DNA from: Pampus argenteus
Lineage: Eukaryota > Chordata > Actinopteri > Scombriformes > Stromateidae
Assembly (NCBI GenBank): GCA_036937835.1
Contig: CM072863.1
Span: forward strand, 14,186,001 to 14,250,000
Direction: 5' to 3'
Length of the DNA stretch: 64,000 nt
Of the stretch, positions 13,471-27,425 are shown piece by piece (positions within the stretch are counted from its first letter, which is position 1; each line of letters opens with the position of its first letter). The notes under the pieces were generated by a model. It had not been told where the DNA came from. It searched no databases and saw only the letters and a list, made by a program, of their open reading frames with translations. Position numbers and translations under genes: made by a program.

Positions 13471-16400
13471 GCTGAGCTGAGCCCAACCATTTACTAAAAG
13501 TGATCAGTTCCTTGTCACAGACTGAATTATGCAGTCAGTTGTTTGGCATCTTGGTATCTTTCGTATCTTTATGCCCTGACTGGTAAATGGTATTTAATCT
13601 AATATCACCCACTTGTTTCTGTATTGTCTGAAACTGTTGAGAGAGTTAATGACTTTGAATGGGTACATCAGCAGTGTAACCTGAGGTCACCGAGTGTTTA
13701 GGACTTCTCAACATTAGATGCCTCACCCAAGCCTCTGGGCTAGAATCGATCAGTTCCCATCTTGTATCCAAGTCATATCTGTAGTCCACGCTTCGGTCTT
13801 TATTATTCATGGCTATACCGAGGCCTTTTCTATAACCTCTGATGATGTCAGGGGGGTAAATAGTGTAAATTCAACATAGATGTTTTGCTGCTAACCTTTT
13901 TATCTTTATTATATTTATGTCAGCAGAAGATATAGAGGATCACAAGAATTTTCAGAAATTCACAAAAATAGCAGCATCTCACCTCGAGACAATTGTCATT
14001 CCAATAGTTAGTCACATCATGCCAACTTCACAAAGAGTCACCCACATTGTGACACTGTCAAAATAATTCCAGTCGCATATTATATCATATTATATGTCCT
14101 GCTCTGACAGACAGACGTAATCAAATCCAATTATTCCACTTCTCCCTTTGCTCTCCATTAGTGCTCATCTCCCATTCTACTCTCAAATTCCCTTCCTGCA
14201 ACAAAACATTTGAATGACAATGACATAGTACTAACACCTGCAACAGGCACACCGCTCATGCTCCTCTCCACTGCCTCTCTCACCCTCCTTTCCCCACATT
14301 CTCCTTTCTAAAATCGATAGAAAGGAAAACAAAATGACAGGGTTTCATATCACTGCTGTGATACCCTGAGACTACACGGGGAAATTACTATTTCCACACA
14401 CAAAAGGCGCCATTACTGCCAGGTGACCTATTGTCATTGTGTTCCTTAACCTCTGAGTTAGACACCACAGGATCGGCGCTTCAATGTATGTGTTAGCAGG
14501 TGTGTATATCCATGTGTGTACATGTGAGTGAGCAGTGCAATTGTGTATGTACCAGAGCTTCTCATGCAGCAGCAAGAAATCTGTCATTCATCTGGACTTT
14601 TTTTTCTCGGTCTCCTTTTGCTGTCATGTTTGCAATGACAGCACAACTTTCCATTTCTAGCGAATAAAAATGTCAAAGGCATGGCTAATTATATTTTCCT
14701 TTTGTATTTATTAATTTATTCATTCAGGCATGTCTATTTGTAGGACCACAATTGTAAATAGAAATAAAGTATTTAATTAATTGATAACTAATTGTATAAT
14801 AGAAAATAGGCATTAATACATTTGTTTACAAATTAACGTATTAATCTATGAACAAATAGACTAAATTACAACGCAATTCATTATTTGATATTTTAATGTG
14901 CAAAAGAGGAATTATACAAAGCTTGTGTTTAGAAGCCCACTTTCTGTCCAGCACTCTGTCACATGAGCTGAACCTCAGGAGGACTTCAGGTTGTATACAG
15001 AACGACAGCAACATGCATGTTGAACTCTATTGTAGTCAAGCAGTGACTAAAAATGGATATATGTTTCGAGGCAAGAGACAAACAGGTATGGATAATAAAA
15101 ATATGACAAAAAGGAGCAAATGAGAACACACATTAGACACAGTAAACTAATTGAGTTGATAATAAAACATATAAATACCATTGTGCTACCTCAAATGCAC
15201 ACAGTGAAAACATAAATACAATACATAAATTAAACAAAATCTGCTACATAACACCTTTGTGTACGATCTTGAAATATGAATAATTTATGCTTATTAAACT
15301 GCTGACAAACCTTTCATAATAGTGTGGCTTCAGTTAGATATTATCGATATACATCGAGCACATACAGGAGAGCCAGCGTTAGTTAAGTTAGTTAGTTTGT
15401 GATTGGCACTATTCATCAATTAGACATTAATAATACAATTCATCAATACAACATAGCTGGTCCACATTTGTTAGAATAAAACCAGATCATCACTACATAT
15501 AATCAAGCCACAGACATAATGTGACAATCTGTAATTACAACAGAGTTTTGATTCAGGAGGGCGGCTGATTTTACCCTCTCTGAAAATGCAAATATATTTC
15601 ATATAGGAGTTATAATTTTTGAGATATAATACTTAATTGATATGGAGAGCACTGTCAAGCAATCAATGACTGCAATACAATCTGCAGGCTCGCAGTCTCC
15701 TCACTAACCCATTTCTTAAATGTACAGATTCTCTCTTCCTTTATAAAGGTTGTACACATATTGCACTTCCTCATTGTTAGCTATTCCTTCGCTACCATGT
15801 TCACATCTCTGAACTAGAACCTTTGCTTTTAGCAAAGTTTTTTCCTCAACAAAATGTGAATGTGTGCTCTGTTTCAGAGATCCCCCAATGGCTCTGTGGT
15901 AATGCCCTGGTAATGGTCAGCTTTCTCTGTTAGATTACAATGTTCTGGGTTTGATAGCCACTCAGGGCAGTGCTTCCCATAACTCTGCTCTTATAAATAA
16001 AGTTGCTTAACATGTTTATTACGTACCCTCATGCAATGGAAATCCAGCACACTTTAATATTATAAGAATGTCAGTGTTGCAACCCTTATTTTGCCCTGTA
16101 GGCATTATTATTATTGGTAGAATTTCAGTATTCAGTTTTAAGCAATGCAATGCAGTTTCAGATTTCAGTAATCACACAGAATTTTTTCTTTACATTTTCT
16201 AGTTAATAATGTTGCAAACTGATGTTTCTCCCAGTATATGATGTGCTGCTAGACCTCACGCTCCTTCCTCTTTTACTCCTTCTCTTCCTCTGTTTTACCT
16301 CCATCATCTTTCTCTTCCACCACTTTCAAGGTGGATTTATAGATATGCGTTCAGAGGTAGTTACAGATCCAGTGCTGAAGGCTATAGCCGATTTGTACTT

Positions 16401-19400
16401 TCTTAAAAATGTATCTATGTGTTGGGGTTACAGAAGCTGTATAATACCACATAGAGACCACAATCGCTGTGCTAGGTCAACTTTGGCTGCTTTTGTTATC
16501 ACCCACAAGTTTGATTAACAGTGGATGTCAAGAAGTTGAAGAAGAAAGCTTCATGATCATCTTCTTTTTAGTAACTTTTTAGTAAAAGCCATTTACACTG
16601 CAAACCTCCTGCTCACTATGATTGTCGCTCTTAACATAACATAAACTCATTGATTATGCAGTAATGAGCCATGGAGAAATAGAAGTTAACTTGATATAAC
16701 TCCGGTTCTATGAGTACATGCATCTATATCACAAAGACATAGTTTACATTGAATACGCCAATTTGATAGCTCTATTAGATACAAAAAAAGAGTAACAACA
16801 ACCAAAAGTGCTGAAGATATTATTTTTCTATTGTGTGTGGCAGTTTCTAATCAGGTTCAGGAGCATTACCTCTACCATCTAGTCTGGAGTAAGGAGATTT
16901 GTAATCTGACAAGCACAGTATTAAAGGATCATCTACTGTAGTACATGATGCTTAAGACTAGTTTTGTGGTGGTGCTTCCAATGGATGAAATCTGATGCTG
17001 CATATAATTTTGAATTAACTCCTATTTTTTACAGTACCTATTCTTCCCCCTTTTCAGATATCTGCTCCATATGCTCCTCCTTGTCTCTGTCAGCCTGTCT
17101 TTACCATATCTTCCTGTTTTACCCCCACCTCACATTTGTCCTCCCCATACCTTTCTAAATTTCCTCCTTTTGCTTCTAACCCTGCTTCCACTACTCGCGT
17201 CCTCATCCTCCATCCTCCATCCTACTCTCACCCCTGTTCTCCTCATTTATCCTTCTTTACCACCTTCACTTCCGCCTCCACCTGCTTCTTTTTCTTAATC
17301 CATCAGAGAGCATTAATGGTAAAGTACGTTAAGGCTGGTTAATGATTAAATATGTGTATGTTTTTACATGCACTTAGTCTTCACTGTAATTTACTGTCTT
17401 AAATGATGCATACTAATTGTAATTTGTTTGCAAACATCAAGATGATAAACACAAGAAACCTTCTAACTGTGCAGTTTAGAAAATAAGAAAACTTTCTCCC
17501 AACATCTGTGGGAGAAAAAAAAAAGGAATAATGATGTGAGGATGATATTTGTAAAAGTAGATGCACTCGGCTCTTGCTCAGAGCATGTTCATTCATTTAC
17601 TATAACCATGCAGCGACCGAGTGACTCGGAACAGGAGTGTCGCTGCTAAGTGGAACAGAGAAGGGGAGCAGCTGGGCAAAATTCACCTGCCACTTCCAAT
17701 GTGGATCAGAAATTGCACTCACACCAGCAATCCCTCTCTCCGACAGTGGGAAAAAAATTAGGGAGCAGGAGGACAGAGTGTGCTGTGGCCATACAATTCA
17801 CAGATAGTGAATTGAATGGAGGGCAGTGGAAATGGGAAATGGTTGCATTCTTTGAGACCTGCTGTGTTTGACAGACAGGGTTTCATGGTCTACTCAAGAT
17901 TGAACAACGGGTACAACAGCTGATTTACAAAAGCCATAAGATTGACAGAAACCAAAAGAGGAATTTACCCTGATAGTCTTTGATACCCACAATGAAGTAT
18001 TTAAATTATTATAATAGAAGAAAGAATTCAAGTAACAGTAGTTTTGTGCTCTTCCTTCATTCACATACCATCTTAATAGATGTCTTCCTACAGTCTTTAA
18101 GTTTGTAAGAAAAATCCCACAGAAAAGCAAACCAACAATGAGTTCATTTTTCAATACTTTCCTTCTTCTCCAGCCTTTCCGTGGCTCTTATGTTATGTTT
18201 AGACCAAATGCTAAACGCTACTAATTTGATTAGTGTTTCCTGAAATATTTTGTAAAAAGAGGAGAGGATAAACGACTTACAGTATCACTGACTTTAGCAA
18301 CATTTAGTTCTGCCATCAACTGTGACTAAAATAACCACTGGAAGTCCCAGATACACAGGAAACGCTGTTGTTTCTGGGTTCATAACATATAAATACATAG
18401 ATCTTAACAAGATATCAAGCCAAACAAATGTACAGACAAAAATCTTTGTGTTATAATGTACAATATGTCTATAGAGTTGTGATACACTCAGTACAAGAGT
18501 GCATGGCAGTGCAAAGGATTATCTGTATCCATTTTCAGTATTCATTTATCCTCTTTTCAATCCAGTCCCTCCCTTGTAGTGCAGTGCTCAGTGTTCAAAT
18601 CATCTCAGTCATAGTAAGTTTTGCCTCTGCATGCAGTGACTCTTTGCCTCGAAGGGAGGCAGTGCCGTGCCATCTCACACTGGTGAGAGACACAGACTGA
18701 CTGCAGAAAGCCTGCATTTTAAAGAGCAATAAGATTGCTAATATACAATGTATAGAGTCATACATAACCATGAAACAGTTCATTTTACACAGCCACTCTA
18801 AATATATGATCTATGATATGAGCCCCATCTCACCACCTACGAGCCCATTAGTGAGGACATGCCACAGGTGAGCTAGAATGTCCCAAATCTGAGGAAGAAA
18901 GTGTGCCAATGTCTGTGTTTGATCTATAGACCTATATTTTTGGGTTCAGGACCAGAAACTGTTGTTTATTGACAGTACAGATACGATCTACAGTATGGCA
19001 GGTATTTACAGAAAGAAAGATCCATGCATTTAGATTCTCTTAGGAGACAGTCAGATGGTGTTCTGAATAATAAAAAGAGAATATGGTGTAATGAATACAT
19101 ATGACATACATGCTATAAATATTTGGTAAAAACAATAAGACAGTCAGGTAGACAAAAGAGCTTTGGGACAAACAAGTAGACAGTTATCTGGTCAGTCAGT
19201 CAGTCATTCACACAGACACTTATCCAGAAGGGACATTATACATATATAGTCAAGACAGACATTATAATCATACATTATAAAGAAGAAAGGTCAGACATGT
19301 ATGACTGATTGACAGCATTATATATTATATAATGCTATACAGACCGACTGATCAACACACACAGACAAACTTGCTAGAGACTGTGCGTCCCAGATCAGTT

Positions 19401-20262
19401 CATTTTAAAGGGTGACACAATCAGGCAGGCAGCAGCTGGGACTGGCCATCAGGGAGAGATGTGGCACCACACTGCCCCAATATATCCATGCAACATTAAT
19501 ATTTCAAAATTGTTTTGCTGGAAATTTATAGTCTGACTAACTTGTGCTGGTTTGTATTAGAGATTTAGCTGCCACAAAAAAGTACAGCAGAGTTACATAT
19601 TACTGTAAAGTCAAGTGAAACATACAGAACCCTAAACTGATCTATGTGGTGTCTTTATAGTTCATCTATCTGTCTTTCTATCTTCTGTTTTGTTGTTTTT
19701 CCTTGTGTATGCATGCAGATAGTGAGTGATGATTATGGATTTAAAAAGCTATTTTCATGATTTATTCTCAGTTAATAATCAGAATAATAATGACACCATG
19801 CAAAATGAAGCATGATCCAAAAATAAAATGTCATATAAGATGTAATATGAAACACATCTGCTACCAACTGCAAATATTCATTATTGATTAAGCTGCTGAT
19901 TATTATCCTAATTAATTGTAAGGCCTCGTTTTATCCAACCAACAGTAAACAAACAGAGAGATTATTATTATTAATTTACTTACATAAATGACAAAAAAAA
20001 AAAAAGATCACTTGAAAAGTTGGAGAAAAGAGAGGATTTGACATGTTTGGCACATGTAGAGTAAAACAATGAATGTGTGATGAATTTTCAGCCAGAAGTC
20101 ATATCAAACCACTCACTTTTTGTCGTTGCACTAACTGACTGTAAGGAGTCTAAAACTTTATTAACAGCATCCTCTCTGATTTTCGTACTTGGTAGAGTCA
20201 ACTCGTCATCTGAACACTAGGACAAAATATTTAACGTGGTTAGTGTGTTGCTAAAACGAAGG

Positions 20263-20265
<3 letters not shown>
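13471..20265. other. Intergenic DNA upstream of nxph4, no gene seen
   Basis: No exon or RNA gene is recognised. It holds a C/T-rich stretch (17050-17300) whose open frames are compositional, a near-perfect palindrome at 19314-19336 and a weak tRNA-like segment near 15890-15960. In mammals LRP1 lies upstream of NXPH4; no LRP1-like exon is seen here, so that gene, if present, is farther upstream. Confidence 0.5.
19314..19336. repeat. AT-rich palindrome, 11 bp arms
   Basis: AGCATTATATA and TATATAATGCT are exact reverse complements separated by a single T. It could extrude as a cruciform. Nothing nearby suggests a function. Confidence 0.8.

Positions 20266-20345
<80 letters not shown>
20266..20345. 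repeat. (CA)n(GA)n microsatellite near nxph4 promoter
   Basis: A CA run (20266-20293) is followed, after GTG, by a GA run of about 25 units (20296-20345). It ends roughly 150 bases before the first upstream ATG of nxph4 and 380 bases before its start codon, so it lies in or beside the core promoter or 5' UTR. Such tracts often vary in length between individuals. Any effect on expression is inference. Confidence 0.95.
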
Positions 20346-20348
<3 letters not shown>

Positions 20349-20724
20349 CATCTCTCTAAATCAACCAGTCAGTATCCTATAACAGAAGAAGCGCTCTTGA
20401 TCTTCAGTGAGATCCCCTCTTTGCTTCCACTATATTGACTGACTCTCTGCACTAAACTTCCCGCAAACGTACAACGTGAGCGGAGGCAAACACCATGGAT
20501 GTGCCACATAAGGCGGACCGGAGAAACTGAAGCCACCGCTCAAAGTTTACCTACAGAAACCACTGTGACACTGACCGAACAAACTTACAACCTTTAACGC
20601 CTTTTCTGCTACTTTTTATCTGTCGCCTGCCGGTCGGGATTGCTTGGATTCCGCGGTGTTTCTTTATATGTTCAGCTGGGGAGACGTGTAGTTTTCCGGG
20701 GTGGTCCGCTATAAGGAAGGTGAC
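20346..20724 (+). promoter_or_regulatory. nxph4: nxph4 promoter/5' UTR region with two uORFs
   Basis: The transcription start is not visible as a clear TATA/initiator pair, but the leader must lie here. Two short upstream ORFs precede the nxph4 start. The first, 20495-20530 (MDVPHKADRRN), has a strong Kozak context (A at -3, G at +4). The second, 20668-20691 (MFSWGDV), has a weak one. Both end before the main start at 20725, whose own context (G at -3, C at +4) is only moderate. If the transcript starts upstream of 20495, translation would depend on leaky scanning or reinitiation. Confidence 0.55.
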
Positions 20725-20778
20725 ATGCAGGTTCTCGGTTGGACCGTAGTTGTCCTCTGCCAGTGGATCCTACGGAAG
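20725..20778 (+). CDS. nxph4: nxph4 exon 1: neurexophilin 4 signal peptide
   Basis: The first coding exon has 18 codons, MQVLGWTVVVLCQWILRK, and ends at a textbook donor (AAG then GTGAGT), leaving a phase-0 junction. The hydrophobic run WTVVVLCQWIL is a signal-peptide core that would send the protein into the secretory pathway. It continues in frame into the exon at 54954, giving LRK-VQG at the junction. The LRK ending resembles what I recall of the human NXPH4 amino terminus. Neurexophilins generally keep the signal sequence on a separate short exon ahead of one large exon, which fits. The start is the only in-frame ATG before the donor with a hydrophobic continuation. Joining this exon to the distant one is inference from frame, phase, splice sites and family structure. 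Confidence 0.8.
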
Positions 20779-23700
20779 GTGAGTTTTTAATCATCCTGAA
20801 AACAAAACATTAAAAATACCTTCCTATTTAAACACAGAGGTTTGAGTCGCTGCGTTTGAAAAGAAACACCTTCTCCAGTTTCCTAGAAATCACTCAGCTT
20901 AAAAAAAAAAACGAGAGGTGAAATAACGTTTTTATTCAGTCGTATAAAGAATTTTATCGAAACAAAACCCAGTAGGATCTGGTGGTTTTATACTTTATTT
21001 TGATCGTGCCGTATTTCAACAGTGTACAGTGCAGGAAAATCTCCATTGGAACTTGATTCAAAGTTGTCATATAAATATATAGTTTCAAACTATTTTGTTT
21101 TATTAGTTAAAAACTGCGACTTTTTCCCGATCTCCAAACGCGCAGTCTGCTGTCTGTGCGTTTCCTCTGCACTCCCAGTTATCTATGTATCTATTTGCGC
21201 TCGCAGCAACTTCCTCTTAATTTTTCTTCAGAAGTTAAACACGCCCGTGGCTTGTTTTATTATCTCGGCATCGCTATGCCAAAGAGTTTGTACGCCTAGT
21301 TTGGCTCTTGTGCTGCTGCTGCAGTTGCTGATTATGTGCGGTTACATGCGTGCGTGCGTGCGTGTATGCGCGCGCTCAAACTCATCTTTGGCTGTTGCTG
21401 CGCATAATAGTTTGAGTGTTTTCCTGGTGGGAAACACTCACTAGAGATAATATACACATCATATCTAGACCTACACATATAATACAATACAGCAGAATAC
21501 AATAGCAGACTGTCTGTCCCAGCAGATACACACCATCTGTAATCAGTAAGAAATGAAAGAATAAAAACAACCGTTCACCACAAGCCCTCTTTCTCACCTT
21601 TGGCTTCCACCTCCTCCCTACAAACCATTTACTGTATTTGTAAATGCATGTGTTAAAAATACCTGACACTGTCAAATCTTTTTTTTTTTTACAAGGCTTA
21701 GAAAGAAGCCCTGGAGTGTTAAACAAGTCTTAATAGCAGAGGAACATCACTTTATTCAAGTGGCAAACTATGGTGTTTGGACTGTAAGAGCTGAGAAGGC
21801 AGACGGGCGGGTAACCTTCACTGCTTACAGATTTGCTTGGAGCCCCACACTAGCTGGCTTTCTTTCTGTGCACAAAAAATGTTGATGGGTGGGAAGTTTA
21901 TTGTGTGATTTAAAAAAACAAACAAAACAAACAACAACAAAAAACATAGTTGTATGCTGGCAGATTGAGGTTAGGTTGTATTGTGACAGCCAGGTAATAA
22001 CACCAACACTTCTTCTGAAGATTGAATGCAAATCATTTCTCCTGCAAAGTGCAACTGCTATGCCTCTTTTGCATGAGAGTGCAGCTCAGGTTAAAGTATT
22101 AGGATCGATTTGGTATTAGATTATATCAGCCACGCTTTTCAGTAATGTGCCATTTGAAATTGTCTTTTTTTTTTGAGCACAGAATGATGTGTGTTTTCAA
22201 CAGCTATGTGATGTAGATGACACAGTGATTTGGCTGACACAATATAATAAATTAAATCCTTGGGAACACTATTAGCATGAGGGATTAAGAAGTGAAGAGG
22301 TAAAAGAGGCAGCGAATAAGTGAGGCCATATGAAAAATTGAGTAAACCGAGAACAGGAAGGATGAAAGTGAGGAATTAGGGAAGAGAGAAGATGAAGCAG
22401 CAAAACAGAAGTCAGCGAGAGAGAGAAGGAGAAGATAAGGTAACATTAACCATCTCTTTAACTTAATTTGGTGGTCTCTTTGAACAAAACCTTCCCCTTA
22501 GCGGCTATTTACAGTATCTTAGAGGCCTATTTACGTACACGTGTAAGTGTGTTAAGTATGAATTGTGAGTATTTGTGTGGGGGATTGAAGAAGACGGGAG
22601 TACAAAGTGAGAAAGCAGTATAATTCTCTGAAAGTAATACCTAATAAACAGCTTTTGAAGAATGTCTTATGGGTCTAAAATCTACCATTTATCATGTGCG
22701 GAAGCATCTAAAATGTTAAATGTATTTTTGAGATTATTTTCAATATGGCTCAAAAAAAATTATTTGTTTAATTTACAAGAATGACAATATTCTGTAGGTG
22801 TTCAGATTTGTGTTTTCTGCATAAGATGTCCATCGCTGCAATATTACAATTTTTTCCCACCTTTGAAACAATATCTACAGTAACAACAACTGAGGAAGAA
22901 AAGATGTGTAAAAAGCTTCTTTGCTGTTCTGTGCTCCCAGTAAGAACAATAGCTCAACCTGACAAAATCCTCTTATCCCGCCCCATAAAACATCTAGCTA
23001 TATGCCCCAAGGATATTACAGCAACTGAGGCCCTTTAATTTCATTATATATAGTACTTCTTTCTTTACAATTATGTCTCATATACAGCTTTGCATTTCAG
23101 TACAAACCTTTGTCCCAGTAAAATGTGTGTAAGAAATACAATTGAGTGTTTGTCCATACGTCATGATCAAGTCCACACTTATTCACGCCACGGAGAGGAA
23201 AGAATCTGAGCCATTTGAACAGCAGGATCTGATGCTTTCCACCATGGATTAAACCAGGTGGTTGGTGTTTTCCTCCCACTCGCTGTCGTTTTGTCCGTCC
23301 ATCTGTCCGTCTGAGGATCGTCTAACTGTCAAACAGCAGCTACCACTGGTCTGTAATCTGTATAAATTATATTCTCTAGTCACAAACCGATTAGATATGT
23401 AATCTGTTGAATCATGATGACGGAAGCAATCACATTACTGCTATCTATTACCTCTGAAATTGTTCCAAGAGATCAAAACATTCTTTAACCTAAAAAAATG
23501 GCACAGATACGTGCAGTATTTTAATGGATTCGAACATGGTTTGCTTAAGGTTAAGCAACAATCCATTTTTATTTAATTTTTCCCCCCTTTCAACAGCCCT
23601 ATGCCCCATTTTTGACAACTCATTACTTTTAAAATGAGTGATCACTTGCTCAGTGCAGCGAATAGCTTCACCTCAAGCTTTGTATCGGCCTTAAGAAGAA

Positions 23701-24173
23701 GGAAATTTAATTTAAATATGTGAAGATATATTTTAGACTAATGTGCAATCAAATATCATTATAGACATTTAGATTCTGCTTCGTACAAGCATCTGTTATC
23801 ATTGTCCATGTAATGGGGCTCGTTGCCAAAACACAATTGCAATTTTGGTGATTTAATAAAAATTTTTCCAGGAAAAGGAACAAACAATATGTTTAAAATT
23901 ATTGATAAGGCAATGGTATTATTTTTAAGGCACTAAGGAAGAGAAACTCTGAACATATTCAGGGGGGCTGTTGCAGGTGTTTGGTTCTCATCCTGTTGGA
24001 ACCACCTGTTCGTGTTTGATATGCGGATGTTAAAGGTGTTTCTAGGTCATAGATTCAACTACTTTTTATGCATAGTAAATGTATTCTCTCACTCTGGTTT
24101 CCAATTTCAATCCCAATCGCGATTTCAGAGTGAACCCTCACTCTGAGGTTGATGTCATAGATAATGAGCTAGT

Positions 24174-24198
24174 TTATTTTATTTTATTTTATTTTATT
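24174..24198. repeat. (TTTTA)n microsatellite
   Basis: About five consecutive TTTTA units within the intron. Confidence 0.9.
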
Positions 24199-25729
24199 GT
24201 TTTTGTTTCAGAAATATATGGTACTTAGGCACATATTATTATTTATTTTTTAGTTTTGTTTCATCACCATCCCCACAGCATGAAAATTTGCATTCAAACT
24301 GTGTACCACAATAGTGTTAAGGCTTTATGCTTTTTGTATTTTCTGTCACTTTCCCATTCAGACAAACCTGGTCATACACGTTAGCTGAAATGTATTTTGG
24401 CCTCCTATTATCTTGAGCCCACACCTCATGCTCACTACAATTTACCTCAAGTCAAGGTTGTTGGAGGGAGAAAGACAAGAGAGGACTGAATTAGGACAGG
24501 AGCATAGACATCTGTAGGTTCAAGTTCTTCTTTATCTCAACACATTTTACTTTGTGTCCTCTCAAAATGCTCTCAAGGCATGTTAGAACAGGTATGTGAG
24601 GATATGGTGAGGATAAGAAAGCAGTGGACTTTTGACATCACATTTCACATTACCTCAAGTCCAGAGTCCATTCACATTTCAGCAACTTTAACCAAAGCCT
24701 AGCCAGTCTGGAGCAGAGCAGATGTGTCGCAGTTTTAAATGCAGAAGCACGTCACGCTTCTTTAGGCAGACAGGCAGCAGCTGTAAAAAGGGACTGCCAC
24801 GTGTATAACTTGCTTGTGTTTAAATTTTAAGGATGGATATCTAAACGTCTTAAATTCAAGACCCAAATCAGAATTTAATCCCAATCTGGGCCTACTGGCC
24901 TGTAAAGGACAGGTTTGTGCTTTAATAAGATGTTGATTCACGTTACTTTTTTTTTTAATTTTAAATTTTTTTTTTTTTTTTTACAACATATTTCGATTCA
25001 TTGTGATGAAATACACACACACTAACTACCATGATTTATTGATGTAGTGTGATCATGTTCATTTGAGACTGGAACATAATTTCAAATTTACAAATTCAAT
25101 CCAGTTTTCATTTTTTTTGTAATCAAAATACAAAGATTCAATCTGGAGTTTCAGTGGTGATTTTCACAAACATTTCACATGTAACTAAGCATCTAATAGC
25201 TATAGACAGTTTTGGCCATTTGGCATCTCTGTGAATAAGAAATTACAAAAACAATTTGTTCTATGATGGCTGTAAGCAGCAATAAGGAAGCCAGGTTCCT
25301 GTGTCATATTTAACTCTTATTTGTTAGCATTTGTTGAGTTAAATGTGAAACACATCATCCCCACATTGAGTTTTCTTTTTCTTCATTTTTTAAAATCGAG
25401 ATTATTTTTGTTACATTATCACCAAAATAATTTTCACAATTTAGTCTTTTTTTCTTTTCTTTTTTTTGAGGCTTGAACACTGTCCTAAGTTAGATAGATT
25501 TACATCTATGGTAAGGCATATTTTTGTCAAAAGAAAGAAGTAATAAAGAAGACCACCACATAAAAACTACATTTTGAATATCAAATCAAGATGAGATTAA
25601 ACATCTTCCACTTCTCCACTTTATGTCAAATAAATTTCACCAACATGAGAGAAATATTGTTTTGAATATGAGAAAAGGTTGACTGGGGATTTACATTTGA
25701 ACACTCACACTCACAAATCAGTTAAAATC

Positions 25730-25925
25730 AAATCAAAATTTCGTAGCAGTCCATCCAGTAGTTTTGGTGACATTTCAAGTCAGTGGTGGTGCTAGAGAAG
25801 AAGTAATTGAATCACCAGCAGGATTCATCCTCTGGAGACTATGAATGTAGGTACAAGTTTGGCAGTCCGTTCCAGAGATATTGAGATATTTCAGTCTGGA
25901 CCAAAGCAGTGGACCAGTCTCCTAA
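25730..25925. repeat. Dispersed teleost repeat, copy A
   Basis: Phrases such as CAGTCCATCCAGTAGTTTTG, GGATTCATCCTCTGGAGACT and GAGATATTTCAGTCTGGACC are typical of a very common fish interspersed repeat. A related, more decayed copy lies in the opposite orientation at 28800-28965. Class and true ends are not resolved. Confidence 0.5.
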
Positions 25926-27349
25926 TTAATATATGCAGCATATCACCAAAGGTTGTTGATAGAACGATGTGAGATATGCTGTCCACTTGTGACGATAAAT
26001 CAGGCCCAGTGTGTACAGACGTTGGGTGCACTGTAGCACATAAAAATGATCTATTCTCCATTCACCCAGGCTCAGTTATACATAAGCATGATTGGTGTTA
26101 ATTACCTTTGTTATTACCAGTACCTTTATCATCTTTTGGGGCATTTGCTGTCTATTCATCCCTCGTTTTAGTTGTTTTTCACAGTAGTTATTTTGACGTA
26201 AAGACGTTCTAAATACTATAAGGTACTCACAGCAAGAAAACACAGGATATTTTAAAGAAAAATCAAATCAAGTTACTTTTTCTATTTCATTTACAAACTT
26301 GCCTCTAGCTGTCAGTGCAGTCTTGCTTTGGTTTGGATTGACTTGGTTATGAATGCCAGATGGTGGGATTTCACATAACTGCAAATAACATTGGCAATTG
26401 GTTGAAGTTTTTATGCTGGAAATGAAAACATGCAAATCCGAAGAGCTGAAAATTTGAATAAAACGCCCCCTCCTGTCTCATCTGGGTTTCAGTGATGTTC
26501 TACACTGCACAACTCAATAAAAAATGCTAAACAGGTAATGGTAATGGTAAAACATAAAAGACATTCAACATTTATAGCGTTTTATAAAGACTTTTATAGC
26601 ATGACAGTGTTCAGATCAACACAATGTGTTTCATTGGTTTCTTTTTCAGTAATTTGGTACGTTTACTTGCTGAATTTGTTTTCTGTCACATAAACACAAA
26701 CTGGTCACATGTAACACGTATGGGATGATAAATATCATTCCAGGTATGAAAAGCCTAATCAAGTACAGTGTGATATAACGCACTGTATTGTATATTGTCA
26801 AATAATTATTTTTCATGGTCTTTGACTTTTGGCAGTGAGTGCCCGTCTTTCTCATTGCTTGATTGCCCAGTCAAATAAGTATCCAAATAAACTTAAAGTA
26901 AAGGCGTAAACCGTCATATTATGGTGAGTATAAAGTCCGCATTTACTGTAGGAACTGATTTAAAATGATTGCAATAGGGAGGCTGGTTGAACTATATCTT
27001 ATGGCAATACCACCACTACCACATCCTACCCAAAATGTCAAATAAATAGGCCTATGAGTGTTAAATAAAGAATAGAGCTAGAAGAGCTAATAAGCTAACC
27101 TAACTGTCAGTCCTCAGGACTATAGTAAAGCATATTTTTAAGTGAATCAAAAGTTTGGTCAAACTTTACCCAATTAAGTAAATACAGCACAGATGCAATA
27201 CAGGGTTTACTATACCCAGTACCCATGGGTAGAAAACCACTGGGTCACCAATCAAACTCAAACCAACAAGTTTTATTGGCCCAGTGCTATTATGTGTTTT
27301 TGTTTGTTTTTTTATATATATATTACTGTTGCTCTATTACTAGGGCTGG

Positions 27350-27425
27350 GACTTTAGTGTGTTTATTTGGATTAATTAATTAAGAAGAAAAAACGAATTA
27401 ATTTTTTTTAATGCACTGTGTAAAC
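27350..27425. mobile_element. Possible hAT-type element end (fragment)
   Basis: TAGGGCTGGGACTTTAGTG followed by TTAATTAATTAAG and a second AATTAAT block resembles the end of a fish hAT-derived repeat that begins TAGGGCTGGGAC. No partner terminus or target-site duplication was found, so it is a remnant at best. Confidence 0.3.

Noticed and set aside
15889..15960. tRNA-like segment (A-box-like TGGCTCTGTGG, B-box-like GGGTTTGATAGCC)
   Set aside because: It does not fold into a full cloverleaf by eye and both boxes deviate. It may be a decayed tRNA-derived SINE but the evidence is too weak to annotate.
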